In this document: piece after piece, positions 39,004-50,102 of the stretch | How positions within the stretch are numbered: the stretch's first letter is position 1 | How the letters are laid out: each line of letters begins with the position of its first letter | Source of the DNA: Rhizobacter sp. | GTDB taxonomy: Bacteria; Pseudomonadota; Gammaproteobacteria; Burkholderiales; Burkholderiaceae_C | Assembly: GCA_025350965.1 (NCBI GenBank) | Contig: JANXWV010000011.1 | Location: forward strand, 1 to 64,000 | Reading direction: 5' to 3' | Length of the DNA stretch: 64,000 nucleotides | Position numbers and translations under genes: made by a program | Notes under the pieces: model-generated | Told to the model about the DNA's origin: nothing | Databases searched by the model: none | The model's input: only the letters and a program-made list of their open reading frames with translations

Positions 39004-39447
39004 TCAATGCGCCTTGGCTGCGGCAGCGGTGCCGGCGCTGGCTGAATTGCTGGTGGATGCGCTGGTCGAGGTCTTGGCGCGGTAGTCGTCCACCGCCGCC
39101 TTGATCGCGTCTTCGGCAAGGATCGAGCAGTGGATCTTCACCGGCGGCAGCGCCAGTTCTTCGGCGATGTGCGTGTTCTTGATCGTCAGGGCTTCGTCGA
39201 GCGACTTGCCCTTGACCCACTCGGTCACGAGCGAGCTTGACGCAATCGCCGAGCCGCAGCCGTAGGTCTTGAACTTCGCGTCTTCGATCAGGCCAGTGAT
39301 CGGGTTCACCTTGATCTGCAACTTCATCACGTCGCCGCAGGCGGGCGCACCGACCATGCCGGTGCCCACGGTGTCATCACCCTTGTCGAACGAGCCCACG
39401 TTGCGGGGGTTCTCGTAATGCTCGACTACCTTTTCGCTGTATGCCAT
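39004..39447 (-). CDS. iscU: iron-sulfur scaffold IscU
   Basis: A 147-residue scaffold on which clusters are built. The ligands C37, D39, C64, H106 and C107 and the HscA-recognition motif LPPVK (100-104) are all present. After about residue 127 it has a Ser/Thr/Ala-rich tail ([12 protein letters not shown]) not found in the roughly 128-residue E. coli protein. The start [18 protein letters not shown] is at 39445-39447. Confidence 0.95.
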   Translation of the reverse strand: MAYSEKVVEHYENPRNVGSFDKGDDTVGTGMVGAPACGDVMKLQIKVNPITGLIEDAKFKTYGCGSAIASSSLVTEWVKGKSLDEALTIKNTHIAEELALPPVKIHCSILAEDAIKAAVDDYRAKTSTSASTSNSASAGTAAAAKAH

Positions 39448-39470
39448 GTCGGTCTCCTGTACTGCTTGGT

Positions 39471-40691
39471 TCAGTGGGCGGCCCACTGAATGGTGCTGAT
39501 GTCGATGCCTTCCTTGTGCATGTCCCAGAGCGGCGAGAGTTCGCGCAATCGCGCCACGCGGTCTTTCAGCGTGGTGACCACGTAGTCGATCTCTTCCGCC
39601 GTCGTGAAGCGGCCGATGGTCATGCGCAGGCTCGAATGCGCGAGCTCGTCGCTGCGCCCGAGCGCCCGCAGCACGTAGCTCGGTTCCAGGCTGGCCGACG
39701 TGCAGGCCGAGCCCGACGACACCGCAATGCCCTTGATGCCCATGATCAACGACTCGCCTTCGACGAAGTTGAAGCTCATGTTCACGTTGTGCGGCACGCG
39801 CTGCTCGGCATGCCCGTTGAGGAAGGTCTGCTCGATGTCTTTCAGGCCGTTGATGAGCCGCTGCTGCAACGAACGGATGCGTTCGATCTCGGCACCCATC
39901 TCGGCCTTGGCGATGCGAAAGGCCTCACCCATGCCGACGATCTGGTGCGTTGCAAGCGTGCCCGAGCGCATGCCGCGCTCGTGGCCGCCGCCGTGCATCT
40001 GCGCCTCGATGCGCACGCGCGGCTTGCGGCGCACGTACAGCGCGCCCTGGCCTTTGGGCCCGTAGGTCTTGTGCGAGGAGAAGCTCATCAGATCGACCGG
40101 TAACTTGGCCAGGTCGATCACCACCTTGCCGGTGGCCTGGGCCGCATCGACGTGAAAGATGATGCCGCGCTCGCGGCACAGCGTGCCGATGGCGGTGATG
40201 TCTTGAATCACGCCGATCTCGTTGTTCACGAACAGCACCGAAACGAGGATGGTGTCGGGCCGGATGGCGGCCTTGAGCTTGTCGATGTCGACGAGGCCGT
40301 CTTCCTGAACGTCGAGGTAAGTCGCGTCGAAACCCTGGCGTTCGAGTTCGCGCACGGTGTCGAGCACCGCCTTGTGCTCGGTCTTGAGCGTGATGATGTG
40401 CTTGCCGCGCGTCTTGTAGAACTGCGCCGCGCCTTTCAGCGCGAGGTTGATCGACTCGGTCGCGCCCGAAGTCCAGACGATCTCGCGCGGGTCGGCGTTC
40501 ACCAGTGCAGCCACCTGCTCGCGCGCCTTCTCGACCGCAGCCTCGGCCTCCCAACCCCACGCATGGCTGCGCGATGCCGGGTTGCCGAAGTGCTCGCGCA
40601 GCCACGGGATCATGGTGTCCACGACGCGTTGGTCTACCGGCGTGGTGGCGCCGTAATCCATGTAGACGGGGAAGTGCGGGGTCATGTCCAT
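39471..40691 (-). CDS. iscS: cysteine desulfurase IscS
   Basis: A 406-residue PLP enzyme that takes sulfur from cysteine for Fe-S clusters and tRNA thiolation. The PLP lysine is in [12 protein letters not shown] and the persulfide Cys in [10 protein letters not shown]. The start [18 protein letters not shown] is at 40689-40691; the second Met (40685) is also possible. It lies between iscR and iscU. Confidence 0.95.
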   Translation of the reverse strand: MDMTPHFPVYMDYGATTPVDQRVVDTMIPWLREHFGNPASRSHAWGWEAEAAVEKAREQVAALVNADPREIVWTSGATESINLALKGAAQFYKTRGKHIITLKTEHKAVLDTVRELERQGFDATYLDVQEDGLVDIDKLKAAIRPDTILVSVLFVNNEIGVIQDITAIGTLCRERGIIFHVDAAQATGKVVIDLAKLPVDLMSFSSHKTYGPKGQGALYVRRKPRVRIEAQMHGGGHERGMRSGTLATHQIVGMGEAFRIAKAEMGAEIERIRSLQQRLINGLKDIEQTFLNGHAEQRVPHNVNMSFNFVEGESLIMGIKGIAVSSGSACTSASLEPSYVLRALGRSDELAHSSLRMTIGRFTTAEEIDYVVTTLKDRVARLRELSPLWDMHKEGIDISTIQWAAH

Positions 40692-40775
40692 GGCGCGTGT
40701 CGTGATGCCGAGAAGGTGGAAAGAGAAGGTGGAAGGAGAAAGCGAAGTGACGCCGAAGAAGCCGTCTCTATGCAA

Positions 40776-41309
40776 TTACTTCGAGAAGCCGGCGCCGAAG
40801 GCGAACACCGAGTTGGGCGCGGTGATCTTGATGGGCTTGACCACCGGCTGGGTGGAAATGGCGCGCTTGACCGGGTGCTCTTCAATGGAGACGCCCTTGG
40901 CGATCTGTTCGTCGACGAGCTTGCGAAGCGACACCGAGTCGAGGAACTCGATCATCTTCGAGTTCAGGCTCGCCCACAGGTCGTGCGTCATGCAACGGCC
41001 GGCGTCGTCGCCCATGCAGTTTTCCTTGCCTGCACAGCCCGTGGCATCGATCGGCTCGTCGACCGCCACGATGATGTCTGCGACCGTGATCTCTTCCGAC
41101 TTGCGGCCGAGCGAATAGCCGCCGCCCGGGCCGCGCGTGCTTTCGACCAGCTCGTGGCGGCGCAGCTTGCCGAACAACTGCTCGAGGTACGACAGCGAAA
41201 TTTGCTGCCGCCCGCTGATGGCTGCCAGGGCAACCGGGCCGGTGTTCTCGCGCAGCGCGAGGTCGATCATCGCAGTCACCGCGAAGCGGCCTTTTGTGGT
41301 CAAACGCAT
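40776..41309 (-). CDS. iscR: Fe-S cluster regulator IscR
   Basis: A 177-residue Rrf2-family repressor that senses Fe-S status. The winged helix has QQISLSYLEQLFGKLR and RGPGGGYSLGR; the cluster ligands are C92, C98, C106 and H109 (C-x5-C-x7-C-x2-H, two residues longer than E. coli in the last gap). It leads the isc operon and has a type 1 IscR box 95 bases upstream. Confidence 0.96.
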   Translation of the reverse strand: MRLTTKGRFAVTAMIDLALRENTGPVALAAISGRQQISLSYLEQLFGKLRRHELVESTRGPGGGYSLGRKSEEITVADIIVAVDEPIDATGCAGKENCMGDDAGRCMTHDLWASLNSKMIEFLDSVSLRKLVDEQIAKGVSIEEHPVKRAISTQPVVKPIKITAPNSVFAFGAGFSK

Positions 41310-41403
41310 TGAAGTTCTCCTGTAGCCTGGGTCGGCATTGAAAGCGTGGATGACAGCTTGGTCCGCCGATTCCAGCAGGTGCCGCGAGGGATAACCCGCG
41401 CCT

Positions 41404-41428
41404 TAACCTGACTAGATTGGTCGAGTTT
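41404..41428 (-). promoter_or_regulatory. type 1 IscR binding site in the isc promoter
   Basis: Read on the minus strand, the 25-bp site has half-sites around CTCGACCA and TAGTCAGGTT and agrees with the type 1 consensus (ATASYYGACTRwwWYAGTCRRSTAT) at about 20 of 25 positions. Its place upstream of iscR fits autoregulation by [2Fe-2S]-IscR. Confidence 0.7.
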
Positions 41429-41502
41429 AGCCGAAGCCGACAAATTCGGTCTGGTTTGAGCCCGGAAGTTCCCTTGCGTCTTCAAGGTTTACAGACCGTG
41501 AC

Positions 41503-43644
<2,142 letters not shown>

Positions 43645-43743
43645 GGCAGATAAGATCTCCGGGTTATCCCGCCTGCATCGCGTGGCAGGCAACCACACAG
43701 CGTAGCGGAAATGCGCATTCACTTCAGCACACAAGGACAGCCC

Positions 43744-44946
43744 ATGGCCTCGCTCTTCGCCGCCGTTGAAATGGCCCCTCGCGACCCCATCCTCGGCCTG
43801 AACGAGCAATTCAACGCAGACCCGAACCCCGCGAAGGTGAACCTGGGCGTCGGCGTGTACTTCGATGAAAACGGCAAGCTGCCGTTGCTGCAGTGCGTGC
43901 AGGCAGCCGAGAAGATGATGATGGAAGCGCCGAAGCCAAGGGGCTACCTGCCGATCGACGGCATCGCGTCTTACGACAAGGCGGTGCAAGGCCTGGTGTT
44001 CGGCGCCGACAGTGACGCCGTCAAGGCTGGCCGCATCGCAACCGTGCAGGCGCTCGGCGGCACCGGCGGCCTGAAGGTGGGCGCCGACCTGCTCAAGCGC
44101 ATGAGCACAGATGCCACCGTGCTGATCAGCGACCCGAGCTGGGAAAACCACCGCGCCTTGTTCGAAAGCGCGGGCTTCAACGTGGCACAGTACCCGTACT
44201 ACGACGCCGCCCGGCGCGGGATCGACTTCGACGCCATGCTGGCTGCGCTGAATGCTGCGGCCGCCGGCACCATCGTCGTGTTGCACGCCTGCTGCCACAA
44301 CCCGACCGGCTACGACATCACGCTCGCGCAGTGGGGCCAGGTCATCGAAGCAGTCAAGGCGCGTGGGCTGGTGCCCTTCCTCGACATGGCCTACCAGGGC
44401 TTCGGCCACGGCATCAAGGAAGACGGTGCCGCCGTCGACCTGTTCATGCAGGCCGGGCTCGACTTCTTCGTGGCCACCAGCTTCTCGAAGAGCTTCTCGC
44501 TCTACGGCGAACGCGTTGGCGCGCTGAGCGTGGTGTGCGGTTCCAAAGACGAAGCCGCCCGTGTCCTCAGCCAGCTCAAGCGCGTGATCCGCACCAATTA
44601 CTCGAACCCGCCGACGCACGGCGCGCAGGTTGTGGCACTGGTGCTGACCACGCCAGCCTTGCGCTCGATGTGGGAAGGCGAACTGACGGCCATGCGCGTG
44701 CGCATCAAGGAGATGCGCGTGGCCCTGCAGACCAAGCTCGCTGCGGCCGGCATCCAGCAGGACATGAGCTTTATCACCACCCAGCAAGGCATGTTCAGTT
44801 ACTCGGGCCTGAGCAAGATCCAGATGACGCGCCTGCGCGACGAGTTCGGCATCTACGGCGTCGACTCGGGGCGCATTTGCGTGGCGGCGCTGAACCACGG
44901 CAACATCGACGCGACAGTGGCGGCCATCGCCAAAGTTTCAAGCTGA
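43744..44946 (+). CDS. tyrB: aromatic amino acid aminotransferase (class I)
   Basis: A 400-residue PLP aminotransferase of the AspC/TyrB family, converting aspartate or aromatic amino acids to 2-oxo acids with 2-oxoglutarate. [27 protein letters not shown], the PLP lysine in [14 protein letters not shown] and [11 protein letters not shown] are present. Choice between TyrB and AspC is by general resemblance only. It is divergent from uvrB. Confidence 0.9.
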   Translation: MASLFAAVEMAPRDPILGLNEQFNADPNPAKVNLGVGVYFDENGKLPLLQCVQAAEKMMMEAPKPRGYLPIDGIASYDKAVQGLVFGADSDAVKAGRIATVQALGGTGGLKVGADLLKRMSTDATVLISDPSWENHRALFESAGFNVAQYPYYDAARRGIDFDAMLAALNAAAAGTIVVLHACCHNPTGYDITLAQWGQVIEAVKARGLVPFLDMAYQGFGHGIKEDGAAVDLFMQAGLDFFVATSFSKSFSLYGERVGALSVVCGSKDEAARVLSQLKRVIRTNYSNPPTHGAQVVALVLTTPALRSMWEGELTAMRVRIKEMRVALQTKLAAAGIQQDMSFITTQQGMFSYSGLSKIQMTRLRDEFGIYGVDSGRICVAALNHGNIDATVAAIAKVSS

Positions 44947-45092
44947 GCGAAATCTTCACGTTGAACAGCGTCCTCACCCGGGCTTCGTGGTGCCAATGCG
45001 TCCGGCATGATGGGGCTCGGCGGTAGAATGTTGCACCGCACCATACTCGCACGGCCCAGCGCCATGCACCGATTCCTCCACCGAGCGACACG

Positions 45093-46445
45093 ATGCTTTA
45101 TCAGGTCTATGAATCCCAACGCGCGCTCCTGAGCCCGTTCGCGGAGTTCGCCAGCGCCACATCGAAGCTCTACAGCCACCCGCTCTCGCCCTTCGCCCAC
45201 GTGCCCAGCGCGCAGCGCATTTCGGCCGGGCTCGACCTGATGCACCGGCTCTCGAAAGACTACGAGAAGCCGCAGTTCAACATCACGAACGTCAAGGTCG
45301 ACGGCGTCGACGTGGCGGTGCAGGAGCAAGTGGCCATCGAGAAGCCGTTCTGCCGCCTGCTGCGCTTCAAGCGCTTCACCGACGACCTGCCCATGCTCAC
45401 CCGCATGAAGGACCAGCCCATCGTTCTGGTCGTGGCGCCGCTGTCGGGCCACCACTCGACGCTGCTGCGCGAGACGGTGCGCGAACTGCTGCGCGACCAC
45501 AAGGTCTTCATCACCGACTGGACCGACGCGCGCATGGTGCCGCAGGCCGCCGGCCCGTTCCACCTGGACGACTACGTGGCCTACGTGCAGGAGTTCATCC
45601 GCCACATCGGCCCCGAAGTCAACGTGATCTCGGTGTGCCAGCCTACGGTACCGGTGCTGGCGGCCATTTCACTGCTCGCGAGCAAGGGTGAATTCACGCC
45701 CCGCACCATGACGATGATGGGCGGCCCGATCGACGCGCGCAAGAGCCCGACGTCGGTGAACAACCTGGCCACGAACAAGCCGCACAGCTGGTTCGAGAAC
45801 AACGTCATTTACCGCGTGCCGACCAACTACCCCGGCGCCGGCCGCGAGGTGTACCCCGGCTTCCTGCAGCACACCGGCTTCGTCGCGATGAACCCGGACC
45901 GGCACCTCTCGTCGCACTACGACTACTTCCTCGATCTGGTGCGCGGTGACGACAGCAGTGCCGAGTTCCACCGCGACTTCTATGACGAGTACAACGCCGT
46001 GCTCGACATGCCGGCCGAGTACTACCTCGACACCATCAAGGTCGTGTTCCAGGACTTCTCGCTCGTGAACGGCACCTGGTCGGTGAACGGCCAGCTGGTG
46101 CGCCCGCAAGACATCACCACGTCGTCGCTGTTGACGATCGAAGGCGAGCTGGACGACATCTCCGGCGCCGGGCAAACACGCGCTGCGCACGACCTGTGCA
46201 CCGGCATTCCGAAGGCGCGCCAGTTCCACTGCGACGTGGTGGGCGCTGGCCACTACGGCATCTTCTCCGGCCGGCGCTGGCGCGAGAACGTTTACCCGAC
46301 GGTGCGCGACTTTATCGCGAGCCATCAGCCCGCGGCCGCAAACGGCGCCGCCGACGCGACAGTGGTCAAGCCTGCGGTCAAGAAGGCCAAGCCCGTACCG
46401 GCACCCGCACCCGCAGCCAAGAAGGCGGTTCGCCGCCGCAACTGA
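45093..46445 (+). CDS. phaZ: intracellular polyhydroxyalkanoate depolymerase
   Basis: A 450-residue enzyme that mobilises stored polyhydroxybutyrate. As in the Ralstonia PhaZa1 group it uses a cysteine nucleophile: C182 in ISVCQPTVP replaces the serine of a lipase box, with a late His (GAGHYGIFSG). There is no signal peptide. The C-terminus is a Lys/Ala/Pro-rich tail (about 425-450) like those of granule- or DNA-associated proteins. TAGAAT upstream may be its -10. Confidence 0.92.
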   Translation: MLYQVYESQRALLSPFAEFASATSKLYSHPLSPFAHVPSAQRISAGLDLMHRLSKDYEKPQFNITNVKVDGVDVAVQEQVAIEKPFCRLLRFKRFTDDLPMLTRMKDQPIVLVVAPLSGHHSTLLRETVRELLRDHKVFITDWTDARMVPQAAGPFHLDDYVAYVQEFIRHIGPEVNVISVCQPTVPVLAAISLLASKGEFTPRTMTMMGGPIDARKSPTSVNNLATNKPHSWFENNVIYRVPTNYPGAGREVYPGFLQHTGFVAMNPDRHLSSHYDYFLDLVRGDDSSAEFHRDFYDEYNAVLDMPAEYYLDTIKVVFQDFSLVNGTWSVNGQLVRPQDITTSSLLTIEGELDDISGAGQTRAAHDLCTGIPKARQFHCDVVGAGHYGIFSGRRWRENVYPTVRDFIASHQPAAANGAADATVVKPAVKKAKPVPAPAPAAKKAVRRRN

Positions 46446-46449
46446 GGGT

Positions 46450-47028
46450 GTGAGCACAGCCGGGCAGGCCCTGGCCGACGCGCTCGACAGCGCGTTGCCC
46501 CAGACCCAGTGCACGCGCTGCGGCTACCCCGATTGCAGCCGCTACGCCAGCGCCATCGCGCTGGATGGCGCACCCCTCAACCAATGCCCGCCCGGTGGCC
46601 AGGAGGGCGTGACCCGCCTTGCGCAGTTGGCCGGCCGCCCGGTTCTGCCACTGAACCCTTTGAACGGCACAGAAGGCATTCGCCAACTCGCCGTGATCGA
46701 CGAGGCGTGGTGCATCGGCTGCACCCTGTGCGTTGACGCATGCCCGGTCGATGCCATCGTCGGCGCGCCGAAGCTGATGCACACGGTGATCGAAGCCCAC
46801 TGCACTGGCTGCGAGCTGTGCATTCCGGTGTGCCCGGTCGATTGCATCGCACTGCACCCTGCGAGCGGCCCGCGCACCGGCTGGGCGGCGTGGAGCGCCA
46901 CGCAAGCCCAGGCGGCACGCCAACGCTACGCCGCGCACCGGGAACGCGGTCAACGCAAGGCCGAAGAAGAAGCGCAGCGCCTCGAAGCATTGGCCCGCGC
47001 CCGCAGCCGGCACAATCCGGCCCGATGA
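46450..47028 (+). CDS. rnfB: RnfB-like soluble ferredoxin
   Basis: A 192-residue protein with the RnfB Fe-S domain (CTRCGYPDCSRYASAI, later CPPGG) and two 4Fe-4S motifs (CIGCTLCVDACPVDAI and CTGCELCIPVCPVDCI). It lacks the N-terminal membrane anchor of true RnfB, and no other rnf genes are nearby, so it is probably a free-standing electron carrier. Start GTG at 46450, 4 bases after phaZ. It overlaps nth by 4 bases, as seen in other betaproteobacteria; a link to keeping Nth's cluster is conceivable but unproven. Confidence 0.85.
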   Translation: MSTAGQALADALDSALPQTQCTRCGYPDCSRYASAIALDGAPLNQCPPGGQEGVTRLAQLAGRPVLPLNPLNGTEGIRQLAVIDEAWCIGCTLCVDACPVDAIVGAPKLMHTVIEAHCTGCELCIPVCPVDCIALHPASGPRTGWAAWSATQAQAARQRYAAHRERGQRKAEEEAQRLEALARARSRHNPAR

Positions 47029-47666
47029 AAACCGAGTTCATCGCACCGTTCTTCGCCACGCTCAAGGCCGCCAACCCGCAACCGAACACCGAGCTCGAAT
47101 ACACCAACGTGTTCGAGTTGCTGGCCGCCGTGCTGCTGTCGGCACAGGCCACCGACGTGGGCGTGAACAAGGCGACCCGGCGGCTGTTCGCCGTTGCCAA
47201 CAGCCCGCAGAAGATGTTGGCACTCGGGCTCGATGCGGTCACGGAGCACATCCGCACCATCGGCCTGTTCCGCACCAAGGCGAAGAACCTGATGCAGACC
47301 TGCCGCATCCTCGTCGAGCAACACGGTGGCCAGGTGCCGCGCACGCGTGAGGCGCTGGAGGCCCTGCCCGGCGTCGGCCGCAAGACGGCCAACGTGGTGC
47401 TGAACGTCGCCTTCGGTGAGCCGACGATGGCGGTCGACACGCACATCTTCCGCGTCGGCAACCGCACCGGCCTGGCGCCTGGCAAGAACCCGCTGGCGGT
47501 GGAGTTGCGGCTGCTCAAACGCGTGCCGGCCGAGTACCTCGTGGATGCGCACCATTGGCTCATCCTGCACGGCCGCTATGTGTGCCAGGCGCGCCGGCCC
47601 TGGTGCGAGCAGTGTCAGGTGGCGACCTGGTGCGACTCGGCGCCGAGGCTGATGCGCTCGCCGTAG
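47025..47666 (+). CDS. nth: endonuclease III
   Basis: A 213-residue DNA glycosylase/AP lyase for oxidised pyrimidines. The helix-hairpin-helix LPGVGRKTANVV (catalytic Lys), the catalytic Asp in VDTHIFRV and the 4Fe-4S spacing C-x6-C-x2-C-x5-C near the end are present. The start is in an ATGA overlap with the RnfB-like gene; the last 52 bases overlap the end of cobC on the other strand. Confidence 0.96.
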   Translation: MKTEFIAPFFATLKAANPQPNTELEYTNVFELLAAVLLSAQATDVGVNKATRRLFAVANSPQKMLALGLDAVTEHIRTIGLFRTKAKNLMQTCRILVEQHGGQVPRTREALEALPGVGRKTANVVLNVAFGEPTMAVDTHIFRVGNRTGLAPGKNPLAVELRLLKRVPAEYLVDAHHWLILHGRYVCQARRPWCEQCQVATWCDSAPRLMRSP

Positions 47667-48175
47667 CGCACCGCCGCCGGCCACGTTGCCGCAGTCGGTG
47701 GCTCGCCGGGGTGGTGCCGCAACCACAGGGCCGCGCTGATCCAACCCGCGTGGCCTACCGCGCACATCGTTGTGCCGCCGTGCTCGGCCAACAGCGCAGC
47801 GCAGCGCTGCAACAGCGCGGCCACCGGCTCCCCGCCGCCGGGGGCGTGGTGCATGAAGTCGTCGCACCACGCTTGTACCGGCGCTGCGCCGATGCGGGCC
47901 CATTCGCAGCCGTCCCACGTGCCGAAGTCGAGCTCGGTGAGGCGCTCGTCGACAACGTGTTGCCAGCCCCAGCGGGCGAGCCACCGGCCGACCGCCGCAC
48001 CGCGCTCCAACCTCGAGGTGACGACCACGTGCGGCGCACCCGCCGACCTGGCCCAACTGCGCACGCGGTGCGCCAGGCGCTTGGCCTTGCGCGGGTCTGC
48101 GTGCGCATCGGTGCGGCCCAGGCACAGGCCGGCCACCGCCTGCGGCTTCGGGTGCCGCCACACCACCAGCGTCAT
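47615..48175 (-). CDS. cobC: alpha-ribazole phosphatase (histidine phosphatase family)
   Basis: A 186-residue phosphatase that removes phosphate from alpha-ribazole-phosphate or adenosylcobalamin-phosphate in nucleotide-loop assembly. The phosphohistidine is in WRHPKPQ, with the second His in VGHAGWISA and the acidic LTELDFGTWDG segment. It is the last gene of the B12 operon, overlaps cobS by 4 bases and converges on nth. Confidence 0.85.
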   Translation of the reverse strand: MTLVVWRHPKPQAVAGLCLGRTDAHADPRKAKRLAHRVRSWARSAGAPHVVVTSRLERGAAVGRWLARWGWQHVVDERLTELDFGTWDGCEWARIGAAPVQAWCDDFMHHAPGGGEPVAALLQRCAALLAEHGGTTMCAVGHAGWISAALWLRHHPGEPPTAATWPAAVRYGERISLGAESHQVAT

Positions 48176-49026
48176 GCGAAGCGTGCCCAGGCCAGCGTGG
48201 CCAGCAGCATCAGCAACTCGGTCATCTGCTGCGTGGCGCCCAGGCCGTCACCGGTGGTGCCGCCCAGGCGGTGCAGCAGCCATGCGCCGCATGTGGCGCA
48301 GCCCAGCGCCGCTGCAGCCACACCGGCCACGAACCACCCCAACGGCAGCCCGCAGCACGCTGCGACGAGCGCCCCCACAACGAGAGTCGACACCCACGCA
48401 ACGACCAGCCCACCGGCCGAGATGCGCTGCGCCAGCGGTTTGGCCTTGGCATGGGCCACGTCACCGGCGTACGGCAGGGCGAAGATCAGCGTCGTGGCGG
48501 CCGCGCGGCTGGCGGTGTGGGCGAACAGCAGCGTTGGCAAGGCCAGCGGCACCGCGAACGGTGACATCAACGCGAGCGAGGGCAGGGACACCAGCGAAGA
48601 CATGGACGTCAAAGCAACGAGCGCAGCCGCCTTCAAGCCCAGCACCATCACCAGCGCCAGCGCGCCGTAGCTGCCGATGCGCGAGTCTTTCATGATCTCG
48701 AGCGCACGCTCACGGCTGACCGCACCGCCAAGCGCATCGAAGGTATCGGCGAGGCCGTCTTCGTGAAAGCCGCCGGTGACGAGCATCGTTGCAACCATCG
48801 ACAAGCCCACCGCCACGGCCGGCGGCCACACCGCGCTCGCCGCCCACAGCACCCCCGCCCCGGCCGCGCCCACGCACGCGCCAACGAGCGGGAAGTAGCG
48901 CGCGCTCTGGTTCAACCACTCCGGCTGAAAGCCGACCCAGGCCGGCACCGGCACGCGCGTGAAGAACTGCAGCGCGATCAGGAACAGGCGCAGTTCGTGT
49001 CTCACCGCGTGCGCCAGTTCGTTCAT
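48172..49026 (-). CDS. cobS: adenosylcobinamide-GDP ribazoletransferase (cobalamin synthase)
   Basis: A 284-residue membrane enzyme joining adenosylcobinamide-GDP and alpha-ribazole. The metal-binding GGFHEDGLADTFDALGG and the DSRIGSYGALAL motif are present, with about seven membrane helices. Its start overlaps the cobT stop by one base. Confidence 0.94.
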   Translation of the reverse strand: MNELAHAVRHELRLFLIALQFFTRVPVPAWVGFQPEWLNQSARYFPLVGACVGAAGAGVLWAASAVWPPAVAVGLSMVATMLVTGGFHEDGLADTFDALGGAVSRERALEIMKDSRIGSYGALALVMVLGLKAAALVALTSMSSLVSLPSLALMSPFAVPLALPTLLFAHTASRAAATTLIFALPYAGDVAHAKAKPLAQRISAGGLVVAWVSTLVVGALVAACCGLPLGWFVAGVAAAALGCATCGAWLLHRLGGTTGDGLGATQQMTELLMLLATLAWARFA

Positions 49027-50102
49027 CAGCCTTCGCTGCGCGTCGACACGCCCGCGCTCGAGAAGCTCGCCATCTCGTCCAGCAGCTTCACGCTGCTCGC
49101 GATCAATGGCCAGGCGAGCGCCGCGCCCGAGCCCTCGCCCAGACGCAGGCCGAGCTGCAGCAAGGGCTCGGCGCGCAGGTGCGCGAGCATCAAGCCGTGG
49201 CCGGCTTCGTCAGACCGGTGTGCGAACACACAGGCCGCCAAAACCGTTGGCTCGATCGCCGCTGCCACGACGATGGCCGCGCCGACGATGAACCCGTCGA
49301 CCACGATCAAGCGCCGCTCCTCGGCCGCCTGCAAGGCCGCGCCCACCAGCATCGCGATCTCGAAGCCGCCGAACGCGGCCAGCGCGCTCATGGCATCCCC
49401 GGCCTCGGGGTGGCGCAGCAGCACGGTGCGCAGCACCGCCAGCTTGCGCGCCAGGCCCGCGTCGTCGAGGCCCGTGCCGCGGCCCACACAAGCGGCAATG
49501 TCGTGGCCGGCCAGGCGCGCCAGCAGCAAGGCCGCGCTCGAGGTGTTGCCAATGCCCATTTCGCCCAGCAACACGGCGTTGCCCGGCAAACCACTGACCA
49601 CCGCGCGGCCCTGCGCAATGGCCTGCGCGCACTGCGCGGCGGTCATCGCCGGGCCGAGCGAGGCATCGGCGGTGCCGGGCGCGACCTTGCGGTCGAGCAG
49701 CTGCGCGCGCGGGGCAAACGTGTGGCGCACGCCCGCATCGACGACCGTGAGCGCCAGGCCGTGCTGGCGCGCCAGCACGCTGACCGCCGCGCCGCCGGCG
49801 AGGAAGTTTTCGACCATCTGCCAGGTCACGTCGCTCGGGTAGGCCGACACGCCTTGCGCGGCCAGGCCATGGTCGGCCGCGAAGACCAGCATCTGCGGCT
49901 CGCGCAGCACCGGCCGCTCGGTGCCCTGCAGCACGCCGATCTGCAAGGCCAGCGCTTCGAGCCGGCCGAGCGAGCCGCGCGGCTTGGTCTTGTCGTCGAG
50001 CAGGGCCTGCAGGCGTTGCGCCAGGGGCGCGGAGGAGGGGTCGGTGGTGGTGTCGTTCATGGTGTCGTTCACGGTCTCGTTCATCTCGTTCCTCGGAGTC
50101 AT
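49026..50102 (-). CDS. cobT: nicotinate-nucleotide-dimethylbenzimidazole phosphoribosyltransferase
   Basis: A 358-residue enzyme that activates the lower-ligand base as alpha-ribazole-phosphate. LLGEMGIGNTSSAA and FAADHGLAAQGVSAYPSDVT are family motifs. The N-terminus has an odd repetitive MNETVNDTMNDTTTD stretch encoded by short direct repeats, so a later Met may be the true start. It overlaps cobQ by 4 bases. Confidence 0.94.
   Translation of the reverse strand: MTPRNEMNETVNDTMNDTTTDPSSAPLAQRLQALLDDKTKPRGSLGRLEALALQIGVLQGTERPVLREPQMLVFAADHGLAAQGVSAYPSDVTWQMVENFLAGGAAVSVLARQHGLALTVVDAGVRHTFAPRAQLLDRKVAPGTADASLGPAMTAAQCAQAIAQGRAVVSGLPGNAVLLGEMGIGNTSSAALLLARLAGHDIAACVGRGTGLDDAGLARKLAVLRTVLLRHPEAGDAMSALAAFGGFEIAMLVGAALQAAEERRLIVVDGFIVGAAIVVAAAIEPTVLAACVFAHRSDEAGHGLMLAHLRAEPLLQLGLRLGEGSGAALAWPLIASSVKLLDEMASFSSAGVSTRSEG

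Noticed and set aside
43645-44898. N-terminal extension of the uvrB frame to 1131 residues
   Set aside because: The extra part is antisense to tyrB, and UvrB starts normally at 43644.
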